Notes: generated by a model not told the origin, from the letters alone. Shown: positions 1 to 8,132, numbered from the stretch's first letter. The stretch: 64,000 nt of DNA from CAZFLM01 sp964519955 (GCA_964519955.1 CAZFLM010000028.1:1-64000); one strand, 5' to 3'. A program made the numbers and translations.

Positions 1-50
1 CAGTATAGCAGGACAGACCACTCAGTGCAATCGCTTATTTTAACGCCTAT

Positions 51-236
51 GGGGGTTGGGGGAGGGGTGAGCCTGCCTCCCGTCGCAGCCCACCGAACGA
101 TCGGAAGGGAAGACCCTGGAGGGTCGGCCTCCGTGCCGACCGCGCTTTGTAGCCCCCGCCCCTTGCGGGAGGGGGTTGGGGGAGGGGTGAGCCTGCCTCC
201 TGTCGCAACCCATCGAACTCATCGGAAGGGAAGACC
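51..236. repeat. Direct repeat pair ahead of the first gene
   Basis: A segment of about 65 bp occurs at 51-115 and again at 171-236, 120 bp apart, with only a few substitutions and one indel. Both copies end in the same purine-rich ribosome-binding stretch (GGAAGGGAAGACC). The downstream copy is followed by ATG, the real start of the next gene, and the upstream copy by CTG. The translation-initiation region therefore looks duplicated, with the upstream start lost. The 55 bp between the copies is GC-rich spacer with no gene. Confidence 0.8.
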
Positions 237-1589
237 ATGAAGCATATCTGGCTGTACATCAGCAAGGGCGATCTGGAAACCGAGTGGCGGCAGTGCGAGG
301 AGGAGGGGCGCGACCTTTCCGGCGTCGAGGCGGAGTTCGCCGAGGTGATGGGGCTCGACCTGGAGGACCTCGCGAACCAGCCGGCCGCCGAGGAGCTGCT
401 CGACAAGACGATCGAGCTGCCGATGCAGGTGGGCTACGAGTACGAGGAGCCTTCGGACCTGGAGGGCATCCGCGCGGTCCGTCCGGCGGAACGCCCAGCC
501 CTGTCCGGCTTCACGCTGGACCCGGCCACGCTGGAGGATCGGGTGCATGGCGCCTGGACCGGCCGCTGCGTCGGGTGCCTGCTCGGCAAGCCGGTCGAGG
601 GGTGGCGCCGCGAACGCATGTGGGGCTACCTGAAGGACCTGGGGCGCTGGCCGCTGGCCGACTACTTCCGCTACGACGTGGCCACGCCCGAGGCGCGCGA
701 GAAGTACGATGTGCGCCCGGAGATGTGCTTCGCCGACCGCGTCACCGCGATGCCGGAGGACGACGACACCAACTACACGACGACGGGCTTCGCCATCATG
801 AAGCGCTACGGCCCCTGCTTTACGCCGCAGAACGTTGCCGAGTTCTGGATGAACGACATCCCGCTGCTGCACACGTGCACGGCCGAGCGCGTGGCCTACC
901 GCAACTTCACGCAACTCATCGCGCCGCCTGCGTCGGCATCGTTCCGCAACCCGTACCGCGAGTGGATCGGGGCGCAGATTCGGGCCGACTTCTGGGGCTA
1001 CGTCGCGCCGGGCAACCCGGAGCTTGCTGCGGAGTATGCGTGGCGGGACGCATCTATCTCGCACGTGAAGAACGGCATCTACGGGGAGATGTGGGCGGCC
1101 GCGATGATGGCTGCGGCGTTCGCCACCAGCGACGTGCGGCAGGTGCTGCTGGCCGGCCTCGGGGAGATCCCCGCGAACTGCCGTCTGGCGGACGCGATCC
1201 GGCGGGTGATGGAGTGGCACGCGGGCGGGGTGGGCTACGACGAGGCGGTCGACAGGATCCACTCGGAGTGGGACGAGACGCGCAGCCACGACTGGTGCCA
1301 CACCATCAGCAACGCGATGATCGTGGCCGCCGGCCTGCTGTGGGGCGAGGGCGACTTCGCGCGCTCCATCTGCCGTGCGGTGCAGCCCTGCTTCGATACG
1401 GACTGCAACGGGGCGACCGTCGGCTCGGTCATGGGGATCTTGCTCGGCCGGAAGGCGCTGCCCGGCGCGTGGGTCGACACCATCAACGACACGCTGGAGA
1501 CGGGCGTGGCGGGCTACAACCGCGTGAAGCTGGCCGATATGACCCGCGAGACGCTGGAGCTGATCGAGAAGGTGGCGTCCGGGAAGTAA
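237..1589 (+). CDS. ADP-ribosylglycohydrolase family protein
   Basis: This 450-residue protein belongs to the ADP-ribosylglycohydrolase (DraG/ARH) family, which removes ADP-ribose from proteins or small molecules using two divalent metals. The catalytic domain starts near residue 100 (HGAWTGRCVGCLLGKPVEG). It carries the two metal-binding clusters of the family, DDDT at residues 175-178 and DTD at 387-389 followed by CNGATVG. About 95 residues of acidic N-terminal sequence precede the domain and I do not recognise them. No signal peptide or membrane segment is visible, so it is probably cytoplasmic. ATG 237 is chosen because GGAAGGGAAG sits just upstream. The natural substrate cannot be told from sequence. 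Divergent, environmental members of this family are common and often unrelated to nitrogenase control. Confidence 0.88.
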   Translation: MKHIWLYISKGDLETEWRQCEEEGRDLSGVEAEFAEVMGLDLEDLANQPAAEELLDKTIELPMQVGYEYEEPSDLEGIRAVRPAERPALSGFTLDPATLEDRVHGAWTGRCVGCLLGKPVEGWRRERMWGYLKDLGRWPLADYFRYDVATPEAREKYDVRPEMCFADRVTAMPEDDDTNYTTTGFAIMKRYGPCFTPQNVAEFWMNDIPLLHTCTAERVAYRNFTQLIAPPASASFRNPYREWIGAQIRADFWGYVAPGNPELAAEYAWRDASISHVKNGIYGEMWAAAMMAAAFATSDVRQVLLAGLGEIPANCRLADAIRRVMEWHAGGVGYDEAVDRIHSEWDETRSHDWCHTISNAMIVAAGLLWGEGDFARSICRAVQPCFDTDCNGATVGSVMGILLGRKALPGAWVDTINDTLETGVAGYNRVKLADMTRETLELIEKVASGK

Positions 1590-1619
1590 GGGCGACGCCG
1601 GGGCCGGCTGGGGGTCGTA

Positions 1620-1740
1620 GGGCGCGGTCTCCGCACCGCGCCGGGCACGTTGGAGCCCGTGCGGTGTAGGGGCAAGGACGCGATACACGACAACGTCAAG
1701 GACCCGGCGGGGCGCGGAGGCCCCACCCTACGAGTCGGTG
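1620..1740. repeat. Dispersed GC-rich intergenic repeat
   Basis: The gap between the first two genes holds palindromic GC-rich sequence. The stretch ending in AAGGACCCGGCGGGGCGCGG plus AGGCCCCACCCTACG (about 1696-1735) recurs at about 32989-33018 and 38295-38338. It belongs to the same class of spacer sequence that surrounds the scaffold gaps. No gene is seen here. Confidence 0.7.
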
Positions 1741-1751
1741 CGAGGAGGGGC

Positions 1752-2582
1752 TCAGGCGGGATGCTGGCCGCCGCGAGCCCCTTTCGCATGCTTGAGTTCG
1801 GCCACCACGACGAAGCTGATAACGGAGAGCAGCGACCACGAGCTGATCTTGCCGCCGTGCACCGGGTGCCAGCCGAGCGCCTGATCGGGGTACTGCCACG
1901 CACCGAGGAAGGTGGCGATGTTCTCCGCCCCGAAGACGCAGAGGCCGATGAGCAGCATGGCGACGACGATGGGCATCCGCCGCCGCCGGCCGAGCACCGC
2001 GAAGGAGACCGTGCAGCGGATCAGCAGGAGCGACATGAGCCCCGCGAGCCACCAGCGCAGGTCCGGCATGACGTGGTGGGTGAAGAAGTTCACGTAGATG
2101 GCTGCCGCGGTCAGGCCGACGGGCCACGAGCGCGACCAGCCGTGCAGCTCCAGCCGCAGGCGGCGCCAGGCCTGGCACATGTAGCTGGCGACGCTGGCGT
2201 ACATGAAGCCGCTGTAGAGCGGAACCGCGCCGATCTTGCTCCACGCCGCCTCTGGGTACGTCCACGAGCCCATCGTCGTCTTGTACGCCTCCAACGCCAG
2301 CCCCAGCACGTGGAAGACGCAGATCACCTTCAGCTCGTCCGCGGTCTCCAGCCGCGACCAGACCATGAGTGCCTGGACGCACAAGCAGAGGAGCAGGATC
2401 AGGTCGTAGCGGGGAAGGCCGGGCACATGGACCGCGCGCGACAGGGCCAGGATGAGGAAGATGGCGACCGGGAAGATGCAGCAGGACGCCTCCAAGGCGA
2501 TGAAGGCCGCGAAGTCTGCTGCGGCGCGTCTGGCTGCGGGCAGCAGTTGGCCGGTGGCTCGGGCGGCGGTAGGCGTCTGCAT
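1752..2582 (-). CDS. DUF817 family integral membrane protein
   Basis: This polytopic membrane protein of 276 residues matches the DUF817 family, whose function is unknown. It has about eight hydrophobic helices and family-like stretches such as SWTYPE, PLYSGFMYASV, NFFTHH and LGWHPVHGGKISSW. ATG 2582 is preferred over longer in-frame starts because GAGGA lies a suitable distance upstream and the extra N-terminal residues would be arginine- and proline-rich and unlike the family. The gene is divergent from the beta-barrel gene, with about 170 bp between them that presumably hold both promoters. No partner suggests a substrate or pathway. Confidence 0.85.
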   Translation of the reverse strand: MQTPTAARATGQLLPAARRAAADFAAFIALEASCCIFPVAIFLILALSRAVHVPGLPRYDLILLLCLCVQALMVWSRLETADELKVICVFHVLGLALEAYKTTMGSWTYPEAAWSKIGAVPLYSGFMYASVASYMCQAWRRLRLELHGWSRSWPVGLTAAAIYVNFFTHHVMPDLRWWLAGLMSLLLIRCTVSFAVLGRRRRMPIVVAMLLIGLCVFGAENIATFLGAWQYPDQALGWHPVHGGKISSWSLLSVISFVVVAELKHAKGARGGQHPA

Positions 2583-2754
2583 GAGATGGGAGTCCTCGGT
2601 GAGCTGCGCGCGGGGGCGATGGACGCGCTCAGTGCCTACAGACGGATGCGGCCCGCCGGGCGTTTCGGCGCGGCGCGGCTTCTTGGCGCTCGATGGGAAC
2701 GCTTCGGCTCTTCCTGACGAATGGTCTCTCGAATAGCGCGCGAAGGGAGGCACT

Positions 2755-3519
2755 ATGGCGAACAGAAGGTGGGTGGCGGCTGCGCTCCTCGCGGCGTGTG
2801 CTCTGGCGGCCGGCTCCGCGACAGCGAGTGCTCAGGACAGCCAGCGCTTCACCGCGACCGTGGAGTTGGGGCCGACGTGGCAGACGCGCAACGATACTCG
2901 CATACCGGGTGACTCCGGCACCGGCTTCTCGCTCCTCGATCTGACGGGCCGTGGCGCGATCCTGTCCGGCCGGATGGATGTCTCGTACAACATCGGCGGC
3001 GGGGCGCAGTGGCGCCTCCTCGTCGCCCCGCTCTCGGTGAGCGGAACCGGGCGGCTCCGGGAGACGACGCAGTTCGCGGGGGCCTCGTTCGCTGCCGGGG
3101 TGCCGACGGCCGGCTCGTATCGCTTCAACTCGTACCGGCTCACGTACAGGAACCGCTTCCACAAGGACGCGCGCTCGGAGTGGCGGATCGGCGCGACGCT
3201 CAAGGTGCGCGATGCGCGGATCGGCCTGCGACAGGGCGGTGTGGCAGCCTCGGACTACGATCTGGGCTTCGTGCCGCTGGTGAACCTGACGGGCGAGGTG
3301 CGACTGGCCGACAGGTGGCGCTTCCTGCTCGACTTCGACGGGTTGGCCGCTCCGCAGGGGCGCGCGTTCGACCTCGGCTTGAGCCTGGCCTACGATCTGT
3401 CGCCCAGCCAATCGGTGCACCTCGGGTACCGCACGCTCGAAGGTGGCGCCGACAACGATCGCGTGTACACGTTCGCGTGGATCCACTACCTGACCGCTGG
3501 CATGTCGTACCGGTTCTGA
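2755..3519 (+). CDS. Putative outer-membrane beta-barrel protein
   Basis: This 254-residue protein has a clear Sec signal peptide (residues 1-26, cleavage after ATASA). The rest alternates polar and hydrophobic residues in short strands (for example YNIGGGAQWRLLVAPLSV, RFNSYRLTYRNRF, WRIGATLKVRD). It ends in MSYRF, and a C-terminal aromatic residue is typical of proteins inserted by the BAM machinery. This suggests a barrel of roughly 10-12 strands in an outer membrane, so a diderm host. No enzyme or porin family is recognised. ATG 2755 is preceded by GGGAGG. A strong hairpin follows the stop codon. A periplasmic beta-sandwich is the main alternative. Confidence 0.65.
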   Translation: MANRRWVAAALLAACALAAGSATASAQDSQRFTATVELGPTWQTRNDTRIPGDSGTGFSLLDLTGRGAILSGRMDVSYNIGGGAQWRLLVAPLSVSGTGRLRETTQFAGASFAAGVPTAGSYRFNSYRLTYRNRFHKDARSEWRIGATLKVRDARIGLRQGGVAASDYDLGFVPLVNLTGEVRLADRWRFLLDFDGLAAPQGRAFDLGLSLAYDLSPSQSVHLGYRTLEGGADNDRVYTFAWIHYLTAGMSYRF

Positions 3520-3540
3520 GCCGCGCGGCCGCTGAACGCG

Positions 3541-3577
3541 CGAGAGGCGCCTGGGGTGGTGTCCCCGACGCCTCTCG
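3541..3577. terminator. Hairpin between convergent genes
   Basis: The inverted repeat CGAGAGGCG/CGCCTCTCG at 3541-3549 and 3569-3577, with an inner GGGG/CCCC pairing, lies between the stop of the beta-barrel gene and the stop of the convergent oxidoreductase gene. It has no T run on either side, so it would be a weak or factor-assisted bidirectional terminator. Confidence 0.55.
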
Positions 3578-3609
3578 TGTCATCGCATGGCCGTCCGCAG
3601 AGAGCCCTG

Positions 3610-4956
3610 CTACACTTCCCAGCCCTTGCGGTAGGTGCGGCGGACGTGCTCGTTAATCTCGGGCATGTTCGTGCACTTCAGCCTGGCGACGTCCCACTCC
3701 AGCTTCTTGCCGATGCCGGCGTACTGCGCCAGGTGGCCCAGCAGCGCGAACTCGGTGAGCGGGCCGGCGGCGGTGATGAAGTTGGAGCAGGGCGTGCCGC
3801 CCTCCTTGATGCAGGCGAAGAGATCCTCGACGGGGCCATTGCCCTTGGCGCGCGGCATCGTCTTCTCGGGCGCGGGGAACTCGCCGTGCTTGTCGAGCGG
3901 CAGGATGTGCGCCGAGCCGGCCGCGCCGGTCGTCCAGAACTTGCCCTTGTCGCCGAGGAAGAGGGTGCTCTCGCCGAACTCGATCTCGCACTCCTTTTCC
4001 GTCTGCTTCACGATGTCCGGCCTCAGGCCGCCGTGATCGTAGACGTAGCACTTGAGGGCCGGCATGCCGGCGCGCGCTGGCACGTCGTAGCGCACGATGT
4101 TGTCCTGCGCCCACATCTCCTTGCTGCCGCCGTTCGTGGCCAGACACTCGATGGAGACCGTCTTCGCCTCGTGGACCTTGAGCGCGAAGAAGAGCGCGTC
4201 GAGGTTGTGGCAGGCCATGTCGCCGATGTTGCCCGTGCCGAAGTCGCGCCACGAGCGCCAATCGAACGGGTGCAGGCCGTCATGGTACTCGCGGAACGGC
4301 GCCGGGCCGATCCACTCGTCCCAGTGCACGCCGGCGGGAACGGGCTTCGAAGCGGGGCGGTCGCCCGTGCCGCCGAAGTTGCGGCCGAGGACCGTGTGCG
4401 TCTCGGTGACGTTGCCGACGGCGCCGGCCCAGATGTACTCGCAGGCGCGGCGCAGTCCTTCGCCGCAGTGGCCCTGGTTCCCCATCTGCGTCAGGACCTT
4501 CTTCCTCGCGGCGGCGCGTGCGAGCGCGCGGACCTCGCGGATGTTGTGGCAGAGCGGCTTCTGGCAGAAGACGTGCTTGCCGAGGCTGATGGCGCGGATG
4601 GCTGCGGGCCCGTGGTTGTGGTCCGGAGTGGAGATGAGGACGACGTCGATGTCCTTCTTGCACTCGTCGAGCATCTTGCGATAGTCGTAGTAGACCTTCG
4701 GCTCCTTGCCCTGCGCTTCCTTGATCTTCTTCAGCGGGTCGACGATGCGTCCCTCGTCGATGTCGGCGATGGCGACGACGTTCTCGCCGAGGCTGGCGTC
4801 CACGGCATACCCGCCCATGCCATTGACGCCGATGATGGCGACGCCGAGCTTGGCATTGGGCGACTTCTGGGCCAGTACGGCCGGTGCGGCGAGCGCGGCG
4901 CCCGCGACGACGGCGGTGCCCCGCACGAAGTCGCGACGCGTGAGATCCTGCGGCAT
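3610..4956 (-). CDS. Tat-exported Gfo/Idh/MocA family oxidoreductase
   Basis: This NAD(P)-dependent sugar or cyclitol dehydrogenase-like protein has 448 residues. The N-terminus has a twin-arginine motif (TRRDFVRG, RR at residues 7-8), a hydrophobic core and an Ala-rich cleavage region near residue 29, so it should fold with its cofactor and then be exported. The Rossmann turn GVNGMGG lies at 43-49. The family EKP motif appears as CQKPL (Lys133). Secreted members are abundant in Planctomycetes, Bacteroidetes and Armatimonadota, usually with glycan-degrading genes, as here. AAGGAG stands 8 nt before ATG 4956. The exact substrate is unknown. Glycosidases of the GH109 type also use this fold, but their diagnostic motifs were not checked. 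Confidence 0.9.
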   Translation of the reverse strand: MPQDLTRRDFVRGTAVVAGAALAAPAVLAQKSPNAKLGVAIIGVNGMGGYAVDASLGENVVAIADIDEGRIVDPLKKIKEAQGKEPKVYYDYRKMLDECKKDIDVVLISTPDHNHGPAAIRAISLGKHVFCQKPLCHNIREVRALARAAARKKVLTQMGNQGHCGEGLRRACEYIWAGAVGNVTETHTVLGRNFGGTGDRPASKPVPAGVHWDEWIGPAPFREYHDGLHPFDWRSWRDFGTGNIGDMACHNLDALFFALKVHEAKTVSIECLATNGGSKEMWAQDNIVRYDVPARAGMPALKCYVYDHGGLRPDIVKQTEKECEIEFGESTLFLGDKGKFWTTGAAGSAHILPLDKHGEFPAPEKTMPRAKGNGPVEDLFACIKEGGTPCSNFITAAGPLTEFALLGHLAQYAGIGKKLEWDVARLKCTNMPEINEHVRRTYRKGWEV

Positions 4957-5301
4957 TGCACATGCTCCTTATCGGGCGTTGCTGCCCGGGTTTGCTTCGG
5001 TGCTATCAGATCCTATTCGCCACGGATCAGGGAGTTCCTCCACGCAACGGGGCAACGTGGCGCCCCGGTGGGACAAGCCCATCGGCATGCGGGGCGGGTC
5101 GGTTCGCGGCGTGAGTCTGTGCTCCGGTGGGACAAGCCCACCGGCATGCGAGCGTTCCGCTGGCCGTCCTCGCGGACGGGTGGGTGGCGAGGGACGGATG
5201 GCGGCTGGAGTTGGTCAGAGCCGCGCGCGCGAGCAGGCGGCGGCGCTTCGGTACGGTGGGCGGCTCGTCCGGGGCCGGCACGTCGCCGCAGCCGCCCGGG
5301 C
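4957..5301. repeat. Repeat-bearing spacer with two-stem hairpins
   Basis: There is no gene in these 345 bp. The oxidoreductase leader occupies the left end. Two near-identical palindromes CCGGTGGGACAAGCCCACCGG (5065-5091, with one arm degenerate, and 5124-5150) follow. Next comes GGCCGTCCTCGCGGACGGG at about 5159-5180 with a GTGGCGAGGG tail. This is the same layout as the repeat at 18058-18130, but with different paired bases. At 5216-5240 lies the CAGAGCCGCGCGCGCGAGCA sequence, also found at 36069, 36148 (inverted) and 49861 (inverted). Confidence 0.75.
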
Positions 5302-6687
5302 CTACTTGACCGGCGGCGTGTAGATGCGCACGGCGCGGATCGGCAGGGGCTTGCCGCCGGTTGAGATGATCTCCAGCGTGTGGCGCGCGTTCGCGATGCC
5401 CTGGATGAGTATGGTCGCGGTCTCGCGTGCGGGATCGCCGACCTTCGGCGGCGTGTAGGTGTCGGTATGCATCGGCAGCACGCGCCACTTGCACTCGTAG
5501 CCTATCGTGGGGCGGCTGCCGCCGTAGGAGTTGAAGTGGGCCTGCGGGGCGATCTTGACGCGGCCGGACTTCGAGACGAACTCCTGAGTGCTCTCGCCGC
5601 TGCCATCCGGGCCGGTCACCGAGCCGGTCACGTCGAACTTCCAGCCCTTGCCGTCGTCGCTGAGCGCGGTGATCCTGAGCGTCCAGTCCTCGGCGACGAG
5701 CGGGGCGGTGTGGTCGATGCGGGCGACGAAGAGCGGCGACCACGGGCCTGGCGTCGGGCGGGTGATGCAGTAGGCTTCGGGGAACTCGCTGGGCGCCTTG
5801 CCGTCGACGAGCACGGTGGCCCTCCCGGCGTCGCCCGCGCCAGACCACGCGGAAAGCGCGTCGACGCGGTTGCCCTCGAACTCCAGCCGGAGCCTGCCGC
5901 CCTGCCACTTCACGTCCTTGCCGACGACGAGCATGCGCACCGTGTCCTTCCACGCGGCCTTGGGCAGGTCCGGGCGGTAGACCAGGTGGCGCTTCACCAG
6001 TTCAGCCATGACGTAGCACCCGTGCTCGTTGAGGTGGACGCCGTCCTTCAGCAGGGCCTTGGGCTCCAGGTGGTTCGCCTTCAGGTAGTCCAGCCATCCG
6101 CCGCGCACGTCTGCCAGCCCGCAGCCGTACTTCTTGGCGATGTCGGGCAGGAAGACGTTGTTCATCATGTAGTCCCACCAGAGCCCCTTGTCGGCCTTCT
6201 CGTCCGGCTGGTCCTGGGGCCAGGCGGTGACGTGGTCGCGCTGCATCAGCACCTCGGCGGTGGTGCGGCCGCGGATGCTCTTGACGATCTGCTCGTACTC
6301 GCCATTGGCCCCGTAGACGTGGAAGATGACGAGGTCCGGGTACCAGGGGTACACGTCGTGCTCCGCCGGCATGATGAGCATCTGCGACGCGAAGCCGCCG
6401 ATGGCCCGGTTCTCGATCTCCAGGTCCGCGTTGGGGAACCGCTTGCGCAGGTCGTCCGCCACCGCCTTCGACCACGCCTGCTCCGTGATGGACTGGCCGT
6501 AGAAGAGGACGCGCACGTGGTTGCGGTGCGCCGGCGTGCTGGTGGCCAGCAGCGTCATGGTACGCTGCACCCCCGTGCCCAGCGCGGAGCCATCGCGAGG
6601 CGGCTGAACGGGTGGGTACTGGGCGATGGCGGGCTGGCACGGCAGGGCGAGGCAGAGCAGGGCGGCGGTGGCGGTGAGGCTGCGCAT
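5302..6687 (-). CDS. Secreted SGNH/GDSL-type hydrolase
   Basis: This 461-residue protein has a Sec signal peptide (MRSLTATAALLCLALPCQPA, cleavage near AIAQ) and an SGNH hydrolase domain. The block I motif is YGQSIT with catalytic Ser66. The block V motif is DGVHLNEHG with Asp215 and His218. The remaining 240 residues look like beta-sandwich material that may bind glycans. Such proteins are usually carbohydrate esterases that remove acetyl or other acyl groups from polysaccharides. ATG 6687 is preferred over ATG 6708 because AAGGA is well spaced from it and it gives a clean signal peptide. The 5' end faces the antitoxin gene promoter across about 75 bp. Confidence 0.85.
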   Translation of the reverse strand: MRSLTATAALLCLALPCQPAIAQYPPVQPPRDGSALGTGVQRTMTLLATSTPAHRNHVRVLFYGQSITEQAWSKAVADDLRKRFPNADLEIENRAIGGFASQMLIMPAEHDVYPWYPDLVIFHVYGANGEYEQIVKSIRGRTTAEVLMQRDHVTAWPQDQPDEKADKGLWWDYMMNNVFLPDIAKKYGCGLADVRGGWLDYLKANHLEPKALLKDGVHLNEHGCYVMAELVKRHLVYRPDLPKAAWKDTVRMLVVGKDVKWQGGRLRLEFEGNRVDALSAWSGAGDAGRATVLVDGKAPSEFPEAYCITRPTPGPWSPLFVARIDHTAPLVAEDWTLRITALSDDGKGWKFDVTGSVTGPDGSGESTQEFVSKSGRVKIAPQAHFNSYGGSRPTIGYECKWRVLPMHTDTYTPPKVGDPARETATILIQGIANARHTLEIISTGGKPLPIRAVRIYTPPVK

Positions 6688-6700
6688 GGGGTGGAGTTCC

Positions 6701-6729
6701 TTGTGCATTGTTGAGTGCCGCGCTATAAT
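6701..6729 (+). promoter_or_regulatory. Sigma70-like promoter for the small antitoxin gene
   Basis: A perfect TATAAT at 6724-6729 sits 17 bp after TTGTGC (6701-6706), a partial -35 match. It lies about 32 bp before the ATG at 6761, giving a short leader. Matches this good are rare in DNA this GC-rich, so it is credible. Confidence 0.6.
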
Positions 6730-6760
6730 GGCCTCAGAGCCACGCACGGAGGATGGCGCG

Positions 6761-7009
6761 ATGACCACTGTAACTGGCACGTTCAGGGGCGGTGTGGTGC
6801 TCCCCGATGTTCCTGTCGACATAGAGGACGGCCGCGCGGTGTTGCTTACCATCGCGGACCTTCCGCCCGGCGCAGATCTCCCATCAGCCGCCGTTGACGC
6901 GAGCGACGCCCTGGGTCTGCTGATCGACGCGTGCAAGGGGCCGACCGGTATCCCCGACCTCGCACACGAGCACGACCACTACCTGCATGGAACTCCCAAG
7001 AGGGGCTAG
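6761..7009 (+). CDS. Antitoxin-like protein (DUF104/PIN-associated type)
   Basis: This 82-residue protein opens with a short beta-barrel-like segment (TGTFRGGVVLPDVPVDIEDG), like AF2212/DUF104 antitoxins. It ends in LAHEHDHYLHGTPKRG, a tail typical of antitoxins that wrap around PIN-domain toxins (aspartate/histidine-rich, then GTPKR). GGAGG precedes ATG 6761 and a TATAAT promoter lies just upstream. Four bases after its stop is a GTG opening VESVFVDTA, the usual first strand of a PIN toxin, but that frame decays within about a dozen codons. The gene therefore looks like the surviving half of a type II toxin-antitoxin pair. The family call rests on pattern alone. Confidence 0.6.
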   Translation: MTTVTGTFRGGVVLPDVPVDIEDGRAVLLTIADLPPGADLPSAAVDASDALGLLIDACKGPTGIPDLAHEHDHYLHGTPKRG

Positions 7010-7013
7010 TATC

Positions 7014-7055
7014 GTGGAGAGTGTCTTCGTCGACACCGCTCGGCAGAACCAGACC
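7014..7055 (+). pseudogene. Truncated PIN-domain toxin stub
   Basis: GTG 7014 lies 4 bp after the antitoxin stop and encodes VESVFVDTARQNQ. The VFVDTA segment matches the first beta-strand of PIN ribonucleases, including the first catalytic Asp. The sequence then loses any resemblance and runs into the 3' end of the convergent HNH gene. The best reading is a toxin cut off by a rearrangement whose junction is near 7040-7056. Confidence 0.45.
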
Positions 7056-7820
7056 TCAGTCCACGACAATCCCCTTCGTGCAACCCGCGATCATTGGGTA
7101 GCCTCCAGTTGGGGAGCCTTCGGCGCGAAACCACCGTGTTCCGTCAGACAGATACGCATCGAGGGTCATGCACGTCTGACCGACGAGATGGAGCCCTCCA
7201 TAGTGCATGTTGATGCGTTCGACATGGATGGTCAACGGGGGAGCCGTGCGGACCGCCAATGCGACTTCGCGCGATGCACTCCAGATGGTTGTCGTGCAGC
7301 CGACGGTTTCCACGTCCCAGTTGGATGCCCGCGGACGCCACTCGTTCGCAACAATCTCTGCCACCAGATGGCTGCGCTCGTCGAAGAACGCCGCGTGTAG
7401 GCCGAGCGGCGCACCGCGGGCCTCGGGCTGCGCGACGCTGATCAATGCCTGGCCCTTGACCTCCAGTATCGTCGGCACACCGACGAACATCAGGCCGCCG
7501 AGGATCATGGTCGGCGTGCTGCACAGATCGAGGGGATCGGTAGAGCACCCGGTCGTCAAGGCGCATGGACGCGATAGGGCCGCGAGTAGGGTGCCCTCAG
7601 AGATCCTGCCTGATTCTATCCTGGCGTGGCAGGAGGGGCAGAGCGCCGCGATGCCCTCTGCACGATGCGCGGTGGCCTGCGCGAAAGGTGGGTCGTAGTG
7701 GTGGTAGACGAGTATCGCACTGCCACAGATGGAGCATCCGAATCCGGCTGCACGCCTGACCTGCCGGCGTACAGCAGCCGGGATAGCGCGGCTCAGACCG
7801 TGTCGGTTCCGTTCTGTCAC
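7056..7820 (-). CDS. HNH endonuclease-like protein
   Basis: This 254-residue protein has an HNH (beta-beta-alpha metal) domain in its first 75 residues. It shows CSIC at 29-32, a His pair at 40-41 (VYHHYDPP), an RAEGIAALC segment, and CPSCH at 61-65. The four Cys form the structural zinc site and the HH/H set the catalytic metal site of HNH nucleases. The last 180 residues are predicted beta-rich and unrecognised. The start is GTG 7820, with a strong GAGGAGG a few bases upstream. The gene begins 12 bp after the stop of the DUF104-like antitoxin gene on the same strand, so the two are very likely co-transcribed, in the order usual for antitoxin then toxin. Confidence 0.75.
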   Translation of the reverse strand: MTERNRHGLSRAIPAAVRRQVRRAAGFGCSICGSAILVYHHYDPPFAQATAHRAEGIAALCPSCHARIESGRISEGTLLAALSRPCALTTGCSTDPLDLCSTPTMILGGLMFVGVPTILEVKGQALISVAQPEARGAPLGLHAAFFDERSHLVAEIVANEWRPRASNWDVETVGCTTTIWSASREVALAVRTAPPLTIHVERINMHYGGLHLVGQTCMTLDAYLSDGTRWFRAEGSPTGGYPMIAGCTKGIVVD

Positions 7821-7832
7821 CGGGCCTCCTCT

Positions 7833-8078
7833 TCACCGTGACCGGCGTTGGCGGCCAGCGTGCATCTGCTCGTGGTTTGCTCCGGAGAAGCCACCCGAGC
7901 CTGGCTCGAGGGGCAGGGCAGCGATGGCGGCCAGGATCTCGGCCGGCGAACGCTGCCCCGTCGGCACACCCTCCGCGGTCATGACGATCACGTCAACCAA
8001 CGCGCCATCCTCCAGTGCTATCGGGCTGGAGAGGCGCAGGACGCCCTGCTCGTAGGTGGCCTTGAGATGCGCGGTCAT
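7833..8078 (-). CDS. AF2212/DUF104-like antitoxin
   Basis: This 81-residue protein begins TAHLKATYEQGVLRLSSPIA followed by LEDGALVDVIVM. That closely follows the AF2212/DUF104 antitoxin pattern (a small beta-barrel with 'xYExGVLRxLxPLxLxxGxxVxV'). The last 40 residues are probably the partly disordered toxin-binding tail. ATG 8078 has GGAAGG upstream and replaces a longer start 15 bp earlier. Known partners of this family are PIN ribonucleases. Here the next gene, 12 bp downstream, encodes an HNH protein instead. A second antitoxin of similar type stands less than 1 kb away on the opposite strand. Confidence 0.7.
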   Translation of the reverse strand: MTAHLKATYEQGVLRLSSPIALEDGALVDVIVMTAEGVPTGQRSPAEILAAIAALPLEPGSGGFSGANHEQMHAGRQRRSR

Positions 8079-8132
8079 GGTGGTGCCTTCCACCTCAGTC
8101 TACCACTGGTCACGCTGAGAGCCAAGTTCCCC

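Noticed and set aside
3556..5364. Long + strand frame over the oxidoreductase gene
   Set aside because: Antisense to a gene with intact Tat, Rossmann and CQKP motifs; composition is Leu/Val/Arg-rich without any domain.
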